From Phoronis pallida (Eukaryota > Phoronida > Phoronidae), in assembly GCA_028565715.1 (NCBI GenBank), contig JAOXYC010235348.1:1-16055 (forward strand): 16,055 bases of DNA. Direction: 5' to 3'. The notes under the pieces are model-generated. The model had not been told where the DNA came from. It saw only the letters and a list, made by a program, of their open reading frames with translations, and did not search any database. Both the position numbers and the translations under genes were made by a program. Shown in pieces: positions 7,931-16,055 of the stretch (position 1 is the stretch's first letter; the number at the start of each line of letters is the position of its first letter).

Positions 7931-10900
7931 TCAGTCTGAATAATGCCTTGGTGGAGGAGGAGGTCTTGGTCCTCTGTGATGGGGAGGTGGAGGCCTCATG
8001 CCCCTTGGAGGAGGGCCTCGGAATGGTGGCCGACCTGAAATGAACAATAAACAATGAATTGAACAGCTTCAGAAAGTTTCACTGGTCAAAATTTAACGCT
8101 CCTGTGCCAGTTTCATAAAACCTAAAATGGTGGTTGCATTACACAAACACTAAACGTTGGTTAGTCACTAAACAACGTTTAAGCTTTTATGAAACTGGGC
8201 CAAGACTAGTAATATTGTGTCTAACGATGGTTCACAGGTTTTCATGCATTGAATTGTGCCGAGTATTAATTAAGATTAATTAGACTCAATTGATGAAGAT
8301 GATGGAACATCTTCAAGACCAAATGTTTAGAAGAAGGTTCCGAAAATTTAGTGTTTCTATCTTTGGACACCTTTTAAATGTGTCTGAATGATACAACACA
8401 GAGACAGTAACTTAAAATTTTGCTTATTCAGAAGTACTTACCAAAGTGACCAGGTGGAGGTCCCCTGGGTGGTGGTCCTCTCCATCCTGGGGGAGGGGGC
8501 CCGCGCCAGCCTGGGGGTGGGGGACCTGGGTGAGGTGGTCCTGAAAATGGAAAACATTTTTCTGAGGGAATATTTCAACACAAATTTTAAGATTCACTAA
8601 TATGAAATGCATTTACTTTTTCAGGAGACTAGCCCTTCATTAACTGTCTGAATGGCATGTGAGTAGCTCAAATGCTAAACTCACTTTAAAACATAAATCT
8701 GAACAATTAAATACATTTCATATTCAGTAACATAGCTATGTGACCAGGAACAATTCATGAGATTCACTGCTTGTCCGACAAATTAGGTTGAATTAATGTC
8801 AATGTCAATACCTGCAGGTTCAATTTTAAAATGAAATTAGTTAGAAAATACACAAATCACAATCACTTTTAGTTAAACTAAGTACAAGTCTTATTGGAAA
8901 GACTTATATGGCAAATGTTTCAGAATACATGTTAATTCTTGCAACTCACCTCCCATAAATGGTGGCCTTGGTGGCGGAGGCATTCCAGGGGGTGGGCCCT
9001 GGGGAGGTCCATGTTGGTGGTCTCCATCCATGGGTGGGTGGCCATCCTGTGAAGGGGGCGGGGGTCTGGGAGGGAAGGGGGGTGGCATAAATGGAGGCAT
9101 GCCTCCTGGAGGCATTGGTGGTGGGGGCATCCCTGGGGGTGGGGGCATCCCTGGAGGAGGAGGCATATTGCCCATGGGTGGGGGAATTGGGGGAGGGGGA
9201 ACATTGGTTGGTGTTGACATTGGAGGAGGTCCACCTGAAATAAGATAAAAAAACATTTCATGACAAATGAAACAGTATAAACTATAAAAATATGGAGTCC
9301 CAATTTTTCATAAGCGTTAAAGTAAATTGTTTATTCTCTCCTATAATCCATTAGACAACTCTTCGAATGTTTACGACTCATGATAAAGCTTGAATTTCTT
9401 TAAACAACTCGCAAGAACTGTTTTAATAGAACAATTTATTGATAAGTATAAATTTAAAATTAATAAGAACAACTTACTTGTTGGAGGAGGTATAGAAGTA
9501 GGGGGTGGAGCCTGACTTGAAGGGGGTGGAGGGGGCGGAGCTAGTGGTGCTGAAGGCTGTGGTGGAGGTGGAGGGGCGTCTGCGAATAACTGATGAGGCC
9601 TGTCAGCTTGAGATAACGGATTTTGTGCTGCCAGTAACCTTTCTAAAATAAAAATTAAAAAAAACATTATGCATCATTTTAAACATTTAAAAAGCTTCCA
9701 ATCACTTTTTTGTTTATTATAAGTAAATGAGATCTTGGAAATAATAATTGTAATCTGGTGGTGTATTTTGACTTGACTATTTTTAAAATGAGTAGGTTCT
9801 AACATCATGCAGCTTTGTTTCTTTCATATACTCCCAGGCTGTTGATAATGCTATTTGAGTGAACAGTTCTGCAACCTGGGAAAATAATCATTGTAAAGCG
9901 CTTTATTATCATCTTGATTGTGGAAAAATGTATTATGTTACCAAAAATAATCATGACAATATCAGTATTACATCTCTTACTGGTACAGCATTTTTCAACA
10001 TTATACAAAATAGTTCACCACATTGGGATTCCTCCTGTATTATTGCTAATAATTTTAAATAACACAATTACAACGCTTTTAAAGGTTGACATGTTTTAAT
10101 GTATTTTCCACACATTATTTTCAAGACTAATAATTAAAAGCTGAGCATTTTTAAATACAGGGTGTTCTTTAGAAATAAAAGACTAATTAGTCTTGAAAAT
10201 AATGTGTGGAAAATACATTGAAACATGTTAACTTCTGAAAGTTTTTTGTAATATACAGACATGCCAACCCTCTTTACATGCAAAGTGTAATTATGACTCA
10301 TAAAAAGCGTAATTTTGGCAAATTTTGCACCAAAAAGTGTAATTTTTTTACCGTGTGCGCATTTTTTGCATTCGTGACCTCGCGCGACTCGTTACTGACG
10401 CGCTATTTTAGAACCATTTATTTTGTGAACCGTTTCGTTACCAGTAAAAATCGTATTTCATTCCTTTCAAAAAGCGTAATGCCTAATCCTGAAATATTTG
10501 GCGCAATCCAAGCAGTAAAATCGTACACAATTACGCTTTTGCGTAACACTTGGCATCTCTGAATATACAATGTATTTAGATTCTATGTTGCTCACGGAAG
10601 TATGCAACATATAACAGTAATTTCCATCAGCTCTATCATACCTGCCGCTGAGCCATGTCGTTCACCCTTGGAATCCTTTTTAAAAGCGTATGATATTGTG
10701 ATGGGTCTATTACATAGGTACTGGCCGTTCATGGCTTCAATAGCTGCGTCTGATGCATCAAAACTCGCAAAGTTGATGAATGCAAAACCCTTGGAATTAC
10801 CCGTGTCTGGATCTCTCATAATCTGGCAAAAATAAGATTTGTTTTTATGAATAAGCAAGGAAATCATCTTCTAGAATTTAATTGGTTGATGTTAAAAGCA

Positions 10901-13043
10901 TTTTTGCAGCTATATCAAGGTTTGTTGGATGATGATATCTAACTATTTCATAACTATGAAAGGTCAAGATATCCCACAAAATACCATTGGAGGCACTAGT
11001 GTACTTTTTACTTAAAAGTTCAGACGAAAATTGAGTCACCAGGTGGTGAAATGGTCAATAAAATGATGTGAAAATTGACTCATGCCAACAACAGGGCAAA
11101 GTTTCATTGAAAACATCAACAACAGGGCTCATAAACAATCAAATCAAAGATAACATTACTCACCTTAGGTGTCTGTAATATAACACCAAATGCACTGAAT
11201 GTGTCATATAGTAGTTTTTCATCCACCTCCGGGTCCAGATTACCAATAAATATGTTAGCACCAACGTCTAGATTCTTTTGATGAGCTGATGCCTGAAAGA
11301 AATATTGAAAACCAAATAAGAAATGAACAGAATACATTGATCATCATTTGAATAAGTGCATGTATGTTTAATTGTCATTGGGTAAGTCAACATTTAGTCA
11401 TTTAGGATTAAAAAACTCACGGCGGAGTGATATTGGGGCCTATCTACAACCAAGTGTTAAAGAAGTTCTGCGCGCAAGAAGATATCCATGCAGTCATTGA
11501 CCAAAGTTCAAAACTAAACATCTGAACACCTTTACCTGCATCATGATCGCTGTCACCGTTTACCGTTGTTCGAGGAACTCACAACTGATCAAAGTTCGAT
11601 AAAAAATTATATTTAACAAGACTTGTATATTCATAGGTCTGTCATTTAAAATGTGATTATGTAACACACATACCAAGTTTAAATTCATCATCATGATCCA
11701 CATGATCCATAGATTATTATACGAAGTGAGAAGACAAAAATAAACACAAAACTTTTTATAGAAGAATGTAACATGTTACACTTTTTTCAAATAGTATTGT
11801 TTGTTTTTGTCTTCTCACTTCGACTCCTCATTGGCCTTGATTATAGGTTATTATACCTTATTAACTCGTACAGGTTTGCCATATAATTTGATCATATTCA
11901 TAATTTTGATGGCATAATCTGCATCTTCTTCACCCAAGAACTCGATGAAGCCATAACCTTGATGTGACTGTGTGATTCTGTCCTTTGGCATGTGTACATT
12001 CACTAGAATATAATAAAAACAATTATGATAATCGGTAAAAGAAATTGTTCATTTTCTCCTGTTCTTGATGTTCAAACACATAATTCACTTACTAGGAGTA
12101 GAAAATTTGGACATTCAAGATGTCTCCATCCGCATTTGACAGGTCTTGATCACTCACTAGTCATTGATCAAGACTCGTCGAATGCGGGTGGAAACATTTG
12201 GAATATCCAAAATTTCACCTCCTAGTAAGTGAATTATGTCAGGCCACTAGTCTTACCTTATCATATTTAATTATAGGTAATAAATAAGGAACCATGACTT
12301 TCAAACATAAATAGCGTTGATTTCATTGTTTCTTGACTTACCAACTGGTCCTGATTGAAGAAACAGTTCCCACAAAATTGATTCAGAAACTTTCTCATCC
12401 AGGCCACCGACATACACGGTCGCATCTGAAAATATTAAACCATTTCAGTATTGATTTAGATCATGGGAACAATTTGTTGTTGTTGTTGTTCTCATATATA
12501 TAATTAGAGGAACACCTACCATAGCACATCGTAGGCCTCAGAAGTCTAATATTCAATACGGTGATGACGCATGTGCAAACAGCGGTTATGACGTATGGCT
12601 GTCCATAGCCTGATGGCTGATGTCACTCCCTGTTAGTGTTAGTGTGACTGGTGCGCATGCATTGCAGCCCTATTGAGTATAGACTTCTGAGTGGTTTACA
12701 AACAAGAAATTTGAACCAGTTGACGAAGTACTAATAATACTTCTAATAATGCAAAATTCAAGGTCGAATATTAATTTTTTAGTGTTGAATTCTGAAAATA
12801 AACATGATAAACCAAACAATAACAAAAGCCGGTAAACTTCCGGTGAAATTCTGATACGAATCACTAATGCCAAAACCATGATGAAAAACATCATCATCCT
12901 TTTTCTAACATAAAACAGCTCTATGCATAGCCAGAGTTATAAGCAACACAGTCGCTTTTTGATTGATTACAACAAGTTCGCATATACTCAGTAAAACAGC
13001 AAAATTTACCTTGGTTTCGCTCGGCAATCGGTCCGGCCGCCAT
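7931..13043 (-). CDS. SF3B4: Splicing factor 3B subunit 4 (SF3b49/SAP49), complete
   Basis: Nine exons join in one frame to 408 residues plus TGA: 13043-13010, 12425-12342, 12002-11857, 11292-11164, 10822-10642, 9642-9478, 9234-8950, 8540-8442 and 8034-7931. All introns are GT-AG. The protein starts [20 protein letters not shown], almost the same as human SF3B4, which fixes the start. SF3B4 is part of the SF3b complex of U2 snRNP in the nucleus; it binds SF3B2 and contacts pre-mRNA upstream of the branch site. RRM1 covers about residues 13-91 (RNP2 VYVGGL 15-20, RNP1 from GYGFIEF). RRM2 covers about 100-179 (RNP2 IFIGNL 102-107, RNP1 KGFAFINF 142-149). Then come [20 protein letters not shown], a conserved segment, and a Pro/Met/Gly tail ending HYSD. 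Human is 424 residues, so the tail is slightly shorter here. Confidence 0.97.
8107..8198. repeat. Short foldback element (92 bp) in SF3B4 intron 8
   Basis: Perfect 14-bp terminal inverted repeats, CCAGTTTCATAAAA and TTTTATGAAACTGG, enclose a centre with a second inverted pair (TAAACGTTGGTTAG against CTAAACAACGTTTA). The whole unit can fold on itself. This size and structure fit a MITE. Confidence 0.7.
9054..9199 (+). other. G-quadruplex-capable runs on the SF3B4 template strand
   Basis: Two stretches meet the four-G-run, short-loop rule: 9054-9082 (five runs of 3-6 G with 1-3 nt loops) and 9176-9199 (four runs with loops T, AATT, A). Other G runs at 8480-8530 have longer loops. They follow from Pro codons (CCN) of the SF3B4 tail on the opposite strand; any effect on transcription is inferred. 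Confidence 0.5.
9787..9910 (-). repeat. Dispersed repeat shared with an ORC3 intron (inverted)
   Basis: Read on the minus strand, the stretch AAAGCGCTTTACAATGATTA, then CCCAGGTT, GAACTGTT and ACTCAAATA, matches 15080-15133 on the + strand with scattered changes. The AAGCGCTTTACA core looks like a common repeat of marine invertebrates, but that is from memory. It lies in SF3B4 intron 5. Confidence 0.7.
10083..10234. repeat. Foldback element (about 152 bp) in SF3B4 intron 5
   Basis: Arms of about 49 bp (10083-10131 and 10186-10234) are near-exact inverted copies, including TGTATTTTCCACACATTATT and its complement, around a 54-nt centre. The high arm identity suggests a young MITE-like insertion or an inverted duplication. 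Confidence 0.8.
10256..10561. mobile_element. Non-autonomous DNA transposon (306 bp) with TIRs and likely TSD
   Basis: The element opens CAGACATGCCAA and closes TTGGCATCTCTG, an 11/12 inverted match. AATATA flanks it on both sides (10250-10255 and 10562-10567), a possible 6-bp target-site duplication, though AT-rich sequence can match by chance. Inside, GCGTAAT-type motifs recur and CpG is more frequent than in the flanks. No transposase is encoded. The superfamily is not assigned: hAT-like ends would predict an 8-bp duplication, which is not seen. Confidence 0.75.
10642..11292 (-). other. SF3B4: SF3B4 exons 4-5: second RRM
   Basis: Exon 4 encodes 43 whole codons, from [19 protein letters not shown] to GVILQTPK. 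Exon 5 continues [18 protein letters not shown] and ends KGERHGSAA plus one base. The only RNP1 change from human that I notice is F144 for Tyr, conservative for RNA stacking. This is the most conserved part of the protein. Confidence 0.96.
11722..11822. repeat. Foldback element (101 bp) in SF3B4 intron 3
   Basis: CGAAGTGAGAAGACAAAAA at 11722-11740 is the reverse complement of TTTTTGTCTTCTCACTTCG at 11804-11822. A small inner palindrome (GTAACATGTTAC) is near the centre. Compact TIRs plus a non-coding core suggest a MITE. Confidence 0.75.
12079..12238. repeat. Near full-length hairpin element (160 bp) in SF3B4 intron 2
   Basis: Arms of about 70 bp (starting CATAATTCACTTACTAGGAG, ending with its complement) differ at about a dozen sites and meet over a short centre with AGTCTTGATCA on one side and AGTCATTGATCAAGACT-type complement on the other. 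It fills about half of the 339-bp intron, between RRM1-coding exons. Confidence 0.82.
12537..12691. repeat. Foldback element (about 155 bp) in SF3B4 intron 1
   Basis: CTCAGAAGTCTAATATTCAA at the left is matched by the complement of TTGAGTATAGACTTCTGAG at the right with a few mismatches, and the pairing continues imperfectly to GCATGTGCA/TGCGCATGC. A TTG microsatellite (about 12475-12490) lies just before it. Confidence 0.65.
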
Positions 13044-13379
13044 GCTGGATGCGACGTTTTTCTCAGACAGAGGCTTGAACAAACACATATTGGTTTTTAC
13101 ATTTGAAATTATGTATGCTTATAATCGTTGTTAAGCCACAAATGGATATGTTCTTTAAGGTTTTATTGTCAAATTTATTTTCTTTAGTTTAAGGTTGTTG
13201 TTATTCCAGATTTATGTATCTTTTAGTTGAGTAGACAAAACTATTAACGAGTGTTCATGAAAAATGAGCTCTTCTGTTTAGGAGATAAATAATGGAGAAA
13301 AGTGCACATTTTTAGAAGAAATCACATTGCTGTTTCACAAAGTCAAAGTTTGGAAATTCTTTGACTTTCCAATGTTAAT
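13044..13379. promoter_or_regulatory. Shared bidirectional promoter region, SF3B4/ORC3
   Basis: Only 336 bp separate the divergent start codons, so both promoters and 5' UTRs must lie here unless the genes have upstream non-coding exons. The sequence is AT-rich and poor in CpG, with no clear TATA box at a suitable place. A minus-strand CCAAT (13093-13089) lies about 46 bp from the SF3B4 start. I see no E2F consensus. The function is inferred from layout. Confidence 0.6.
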
Positions 13380-15702
13380 ATGGCCACAACTGGTTCTGTC
13401 ACTAAGGTTGCCACCCTTATGACCGTGTCAATAATGAATTTTTGCTGTTTTTTAGGATTGAGCCACCAAAAGCCACATTTCAATCACTCAAGTTTCATCA
13501 ATCTGCAATCAGTTTGTCTTCACTCTTTGCCTTGGCCCTTCCTTGGCTTGCCAGCCTGCTTTGAATTTCTGTATTTGCATTGTCTGGCCTATCCTATCAA
13601 CTAGCCATTTTTGTAAGAAACAAAGGTATTATTTTGTTCAGACTAATGTTATACGGATGCAACACTCCAATGCAATGACCACATTCAATAGTTGATAATT
13701 TCACATTCATAAACTAGCATTGCCAAAGGCAATATTATTGACATGCATTGAAGAAAATCTATTGCCAAAGTATACTAATATTGCATTGATGAAACTGTCG
13801 CCAAAGTATACGCTAATAACAAGCAACCAGTCAGGTTTTTAACCAACGCTGCTGATGAAAAACTGTAGCACTTTGTATAACTTTAACAACATTTGTAATT
13901 TGAAAAAAATGAACCCTTTTCTCCTTCAGGCATGTTTTGCATTCAAACCAAAGACAAAAAAGGTGAAACTACCACAGTCAGGTAATCTTCTTGAAACTAA
14001 GTACGATAAAACTTATTCATTTTCAGACAGTAAAAATTAATTGTTTGTTGTATTTAAGATATTACTGGTTTTCTGAAATTAATTTTTCAAGACATACAAC
14101 TATTTTCTGAAAATTTGCGGCATTTTGGACAGTGTTGAAATTGAAGAAACCAGAAAAGTTGTATTCCATGAATAAAACAAGGAGACTATTTGAATGTTAT
14201 CGTACTTATTATTAGTATGCACTGAATAGAACACTAATAATTACTTCTAGTTTGATAGTTTCTATTCAGTTTCATAGGAGAATTAAAAGGGACTAATTCA
14301 GTGGGAATTTAGAAAATCTGCAAAGACCCAAATGTGAATTAAATATCATGTTTTATTCATAATTGTACCATCATTTTTTGTTTTTATTTAACTGTTCGTG
14401 ATGATGTAGAATTGGCAATCTAATCATTCAAAAACACATCGCATAGTTTTGCTTCACCTTTGAAATCAAAAGAGTAAATTAAATTTTTGTCTTTTGAAAT
14501 TGTATTTCAGAAAACTACTTTAATCAAGAAAATTTAACTCAGCTTGAAACATATCAGGACCTCTGGCATAATATAAGTGAAGAAATAGAGGTTTGTATAA
14601 TTTTGACGTATTAAACGTTTCTAAAGTGCAAATAATAATGTTGTTTTCCTTAAGCTGACACCAACAGCAGACTGCGATCTAGAAGTTGAGGTAATAACAT
14701 TTAACGTTTTTATCTGAGCTATGTTTTCATTCTTCAAACATGTCTAAATCGGGTAGACGTTTGAACTTTGAATGTATTCAAAAATTTGAAACCTTTGGTG
14801 CTGTGCTGTTTCACATTATATTGGAAATGATGAATATAGGATTTTAATTTCTCAATAATGATTTGTGTCTCATTAACCATGTTTGTATTGTTTTCCTTAC
14901 AGTCTTTAGGATCTCAACTCAACACCAAGATTTTCAATGATTTGCTTACATTTGCCAGCTCTGCCCATGGAAAAGCCAAGACAAAGTCGGCTGCAAGTCA
15001 TGAAATACCAACTGCAGCCCTCATAACAGGTTTGATAATGATAATAATAATGTTGGTGCTTATATAACATTTTTTATTCAAAGCGCTTTACATTGATTAT
15101 TACCCCAGGTTTGGAACTGTTTACTCAAATAACAAAACTGCTTGAAGGATTTTAATGAAACTGCCCAGGTGTTTTTGGCAAGGATGGGCTGTTATCCATG
15201 GCGTCTAGACCACTCTATGGCTTCTGGTAGTGGCCAAGTTGGATCATTACTAGAAATGCATATAGAGCTTTATCTATTGAACATATTCTAAAGCACCTCA
15301 CACATTACTAACCCATGTTGCGGAGCAGTTTATACATGTGCCATTTTGACTCCCCAGGGAACATACTAGAGGTGCGCCACATGGGCGCTACACGCTATGC
15401 ATTCTCATTTACCACACATCCAATGAAGAACAATGTCCCAAAGCTAGTATGTGTTCTTAACAAGTAAAGGTGTTAGTCAAATTTAAAAGTTTTGAATTAT
15501 TTCTAGTATTTGAGCTCAAATTCTTTTACTTGTTTTGTGAACAGGAGTGAATACCCCAGACCACAACGTGATGTTTGCTAACTTGACCCGTTTACTGCGA
15601 GATAGAGTGACACCACATGTGGCTATGTTGAGGTCTAAAGACTGCGCCAATATGAAACAAATTATGACCAAGACACTGACCCAGATCATGGGACTACAAC
15701 CA
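13380..15702 (+). CDS. ORC3: Origin recognition complex subunit 3, 5' part (partial)
   Basis: Exons: 13380-13406, 13930-13981, 14511-14590, 14903-15029 and 15545-15702, plus an optional microexon at 14655-14690. They give 148 residues (160 with the microexon); the gene continues past the window. ORC3 is a core subunit of the ORC, which loads the MCM helicase at replication origins in the nucleus. The protein reads MATTGSVTK then ACFAFKPKTKK (human MATSSMSKG then CFVFKPNSKK), YFNQENLTQLETYQDLW (human YFN...FETYQLIW), HEIPTAALITGVN (human REIPTAALVLGVN), and VTPHVAMLRSKDCANMK (human VTPYVVSLQAKDCPDMK). The alignment is from memory. The first exon rests on this match and phase; its donor (AAG then GTTGCC) is weak. 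An ATG at 13909 is an alternative start. Confidence 0.93.
13661..13715 (-). repeat. Repeat in ORC3 intron 1, inverted copy of 6886-6943
   Basis: Positions 13682-13708 are the exact reverse complement of 6890-6916 (27 nt), and similarity continues more weakly on both sides. Downstream in the same intron, the segments GCCAAAGTATAC occur twice (about 13763 and 13800), a small direct repeat. Confidence 0.75.
14655..14690 (+). other. Candidate 36-nt in-frame microexon of ORC3
   Basis: A pyrimidine-rich acceptor (TTTTCCTTAAG) and a good donor (GAG then GTAATA) bound a phase-0 segment encoding LTPTADCDLEVE. Skipping it joins EEIE directly to SLGSQLNTKIFNDLL, which aligns without a gap to the human helix. 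So it is optional at best: a cassette exon or a chance splice-site pair. Confidence 0.4.
15031..15150 (+). repeat. Dispersed repeat with GATAAT-type head in ORC3 intron 5
   Basis: It opens with GATAATGATAATAATAATG, then TTGGTGCTTATATAAC and AAAGCGCTTTACATTGATTA; positions 15080-15133 match the SF3B4 intron copy. The element may continue toward 15480, where no other structure was recognised. A SINE or LINE tail is possible; the class is uncertain. Confidence 0.65.
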
Positions 15703-15729
15703 GTAAGCAAACAATTTTTTTCATACAAA

Positions 15730-15881
15730 AAGTGATTCCTACAATGAATGGGAAGTAAAACGATATTTTGTTGGATGACATTTTGAAAAATCATAGAACG
15801 ATCAGGCCTTTGGAAAGTTCTGATTTTTCAAAATCGAATTCAATTTAAAGTTGTATTACTTCCCATAAATTAAGAATCATT
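15730..15881. repeat. Foldback element (about 150 bp) after the last visible ORC3 exon
   Basis: The left arm (15730-15793) and right arm (15821-15881) pair through GATTC, ATGGGAAGTAA and TTTTGAAAAATCA with mismatches between, around a centre with its own GAAC/GTTC pairing. It sits in the intron that runs off the window. From 15882 to 16055 I see only anonymous intron sequence. Confidence 0.7.
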
Positions 15882-16055
15882 TCATCACTGATATTTCAAT
15901 AAAGTTGTACCAAAAAAAATGTGGTTTTACACGAATGTAAGCAATTGTCGCACTAATACGATGTCGCCACACTACAATATGTTTTGCTCATCGTAGACAA
16001 ATCGGCAAATCCAAAACACAACGAGCTAGTCACATGATCTACAAGATGTCGGTTG

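Larger units (their letters stand above)
7931..9642 (-). other. SF3B4: SF3B4 exons 6-9: Pro/Met/Gly-rich tail
   Basis: Exon 6 begins [12 protein letters not shown], matching human exactly, then turns to [19 protein letters not shown]. Exon 7 carries repeats of the type [12 protein letters not shown] and [12 protein letters not shown]. Exon 8 has two GWRGPPP units, and exon 9 ends in [12 protein letters not shown]. The tail is disordered in relatives and mediates protein contacts. Its coding strand is C-rich, so the + strand shows long G runs across 8455-8540, 8975-9230 and 9480-9575. Confidence 0.93.
11857..13043 (-). other. SF3B4: SF3B4 exons 1-3: N-terminus and first RRM
   Basis: These exons encode residues 1-88. 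The 34-nt first coding exon gives [11 protein letters not shown] plus one base. Exon 2 completes Asp12 and carries RNP2. Exon 3 holds [19 protein letters not shown] and ends [19 protein letters not shown] at a phase-0 junction. The RNP1 aromatics (Y56, F58) needed for RNA stacking are present. Human has KDRVTGQHQGYGFVEF at the matching place. Confidence 0.95.

Noticed and set aside
8388-8600. ORFs on both strands around SF3B4 exon 8
   Set aside because: Only the 99-nt minus-strand segment in the frame GWRGPPP has splice sites and phase matching its neighbours.
9030-9248. Gly-rich protein on the + strand
   Set aside because: It is the antisense shadow of the SF3B4 Pro-rich exon; the minus-strand frame joins conserved exons on both sides.
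8932-9303. Second minus-strand frame over the same exon
   Set aside because: It does not join in phase to the flanking SF3B4 exons and reads through the acceptor into intron.
10256-10561. hAT-family assignment of the 306-bp element
   Set aside because: The CAG-type ends are suggestive, but the required 8-bp target duplication is absent.
13909-13981. ORC3 start at the in-frame ATG (MNPFLLQ then ACFAFKP)
   Set aside because: Possible, but CTTTTCTCCTTCAG looks like an acceptor and MATTGSVTK at 13380 fits the known ORC3 N-terminus and phase better.

Overview
The window looks like AT-rich, intron-rich animal nuclear DNA. Its introns and spacer are full of short inverted-repeat elements and tRNA-derived SINE pieces, which suggests a marine invertebrate; a deuterostome such as an echinoderm or hemichordate is my guess, but the sequence does not settle it. 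There are three protein-coding genes, recognised from their spliced exons. I see no operon, CRISPR array, rRNA gene or intact tRNA gene.

Region 1 (1-about 6720, + strand): the 3' part of a Rap1 GTPase-activating protein gene (RAP1GAP/RAP1GAP2 type). It has seven visible exons, a stop codon at 4922-4924 and a 3' UTR of about 1.8 kb ending near an AATAAA at 6715. The catalytic domain lies upstream of the window. What is visible is the Ser-rich regulatory tail, followed by a coiled-coil C-terminus that I do not recall from the human proteins. One intron has an apparent GC-AG donor. The 3' UTR holds four Pumilio-type TGTANATA sites.

Region 2 (6721-7538): a spacer made mostly of repeats. It holds a 122-bp direct duplication and copies of repeats also present in a RAP1GAP intron and an ORC3 intron.

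Region 3 (7931-13043, - strand): a complete nine-exon SF3B4 (SF3b49/SAP49) gene encoding 408 residues: two RRMs and a Pro/Met/Gly-rich tail. All eight introns are GT-AG, and five of them carry inverted-repeat (MITE-like) insertions. A 3' UTR probably runs down to about 7539.

Region 4 (13044-13379): a 336-bp gap between the divergent start codons of SF3B4 and ORC3, so probably a shared promoter.

Region 5 (13380-15702 and beyond, + strand): the 5' end of ORC3 (origin recognition complex subunit 3), six candidate exons giving 148 residues, or 160 if an optional 36-nt microexon is used. The rest of the gene is past the window edge.

The three genes act in separate pathways: Rap1 signalling, U2 snRNP/branch-site recognition and replication licensing. 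The only structural link visible is the head-to-head SF3B4/ORC3 pair. In the following introns I see no recognisable feature beyond low-complexity AT-rich sequence: 631-994, 8541-8949, 10823-11163 and 13982-14510 (the last has only a 10-bp hairpin, arms at 14222 and 14260). I found no clear sign of a previously undescribed biological system; the most unusual items are the 44-bp palindromic array, the in-frame ORC3 microexon, the GC-AG intron, the coiled-coil tail and the Pumilio-site cluster.
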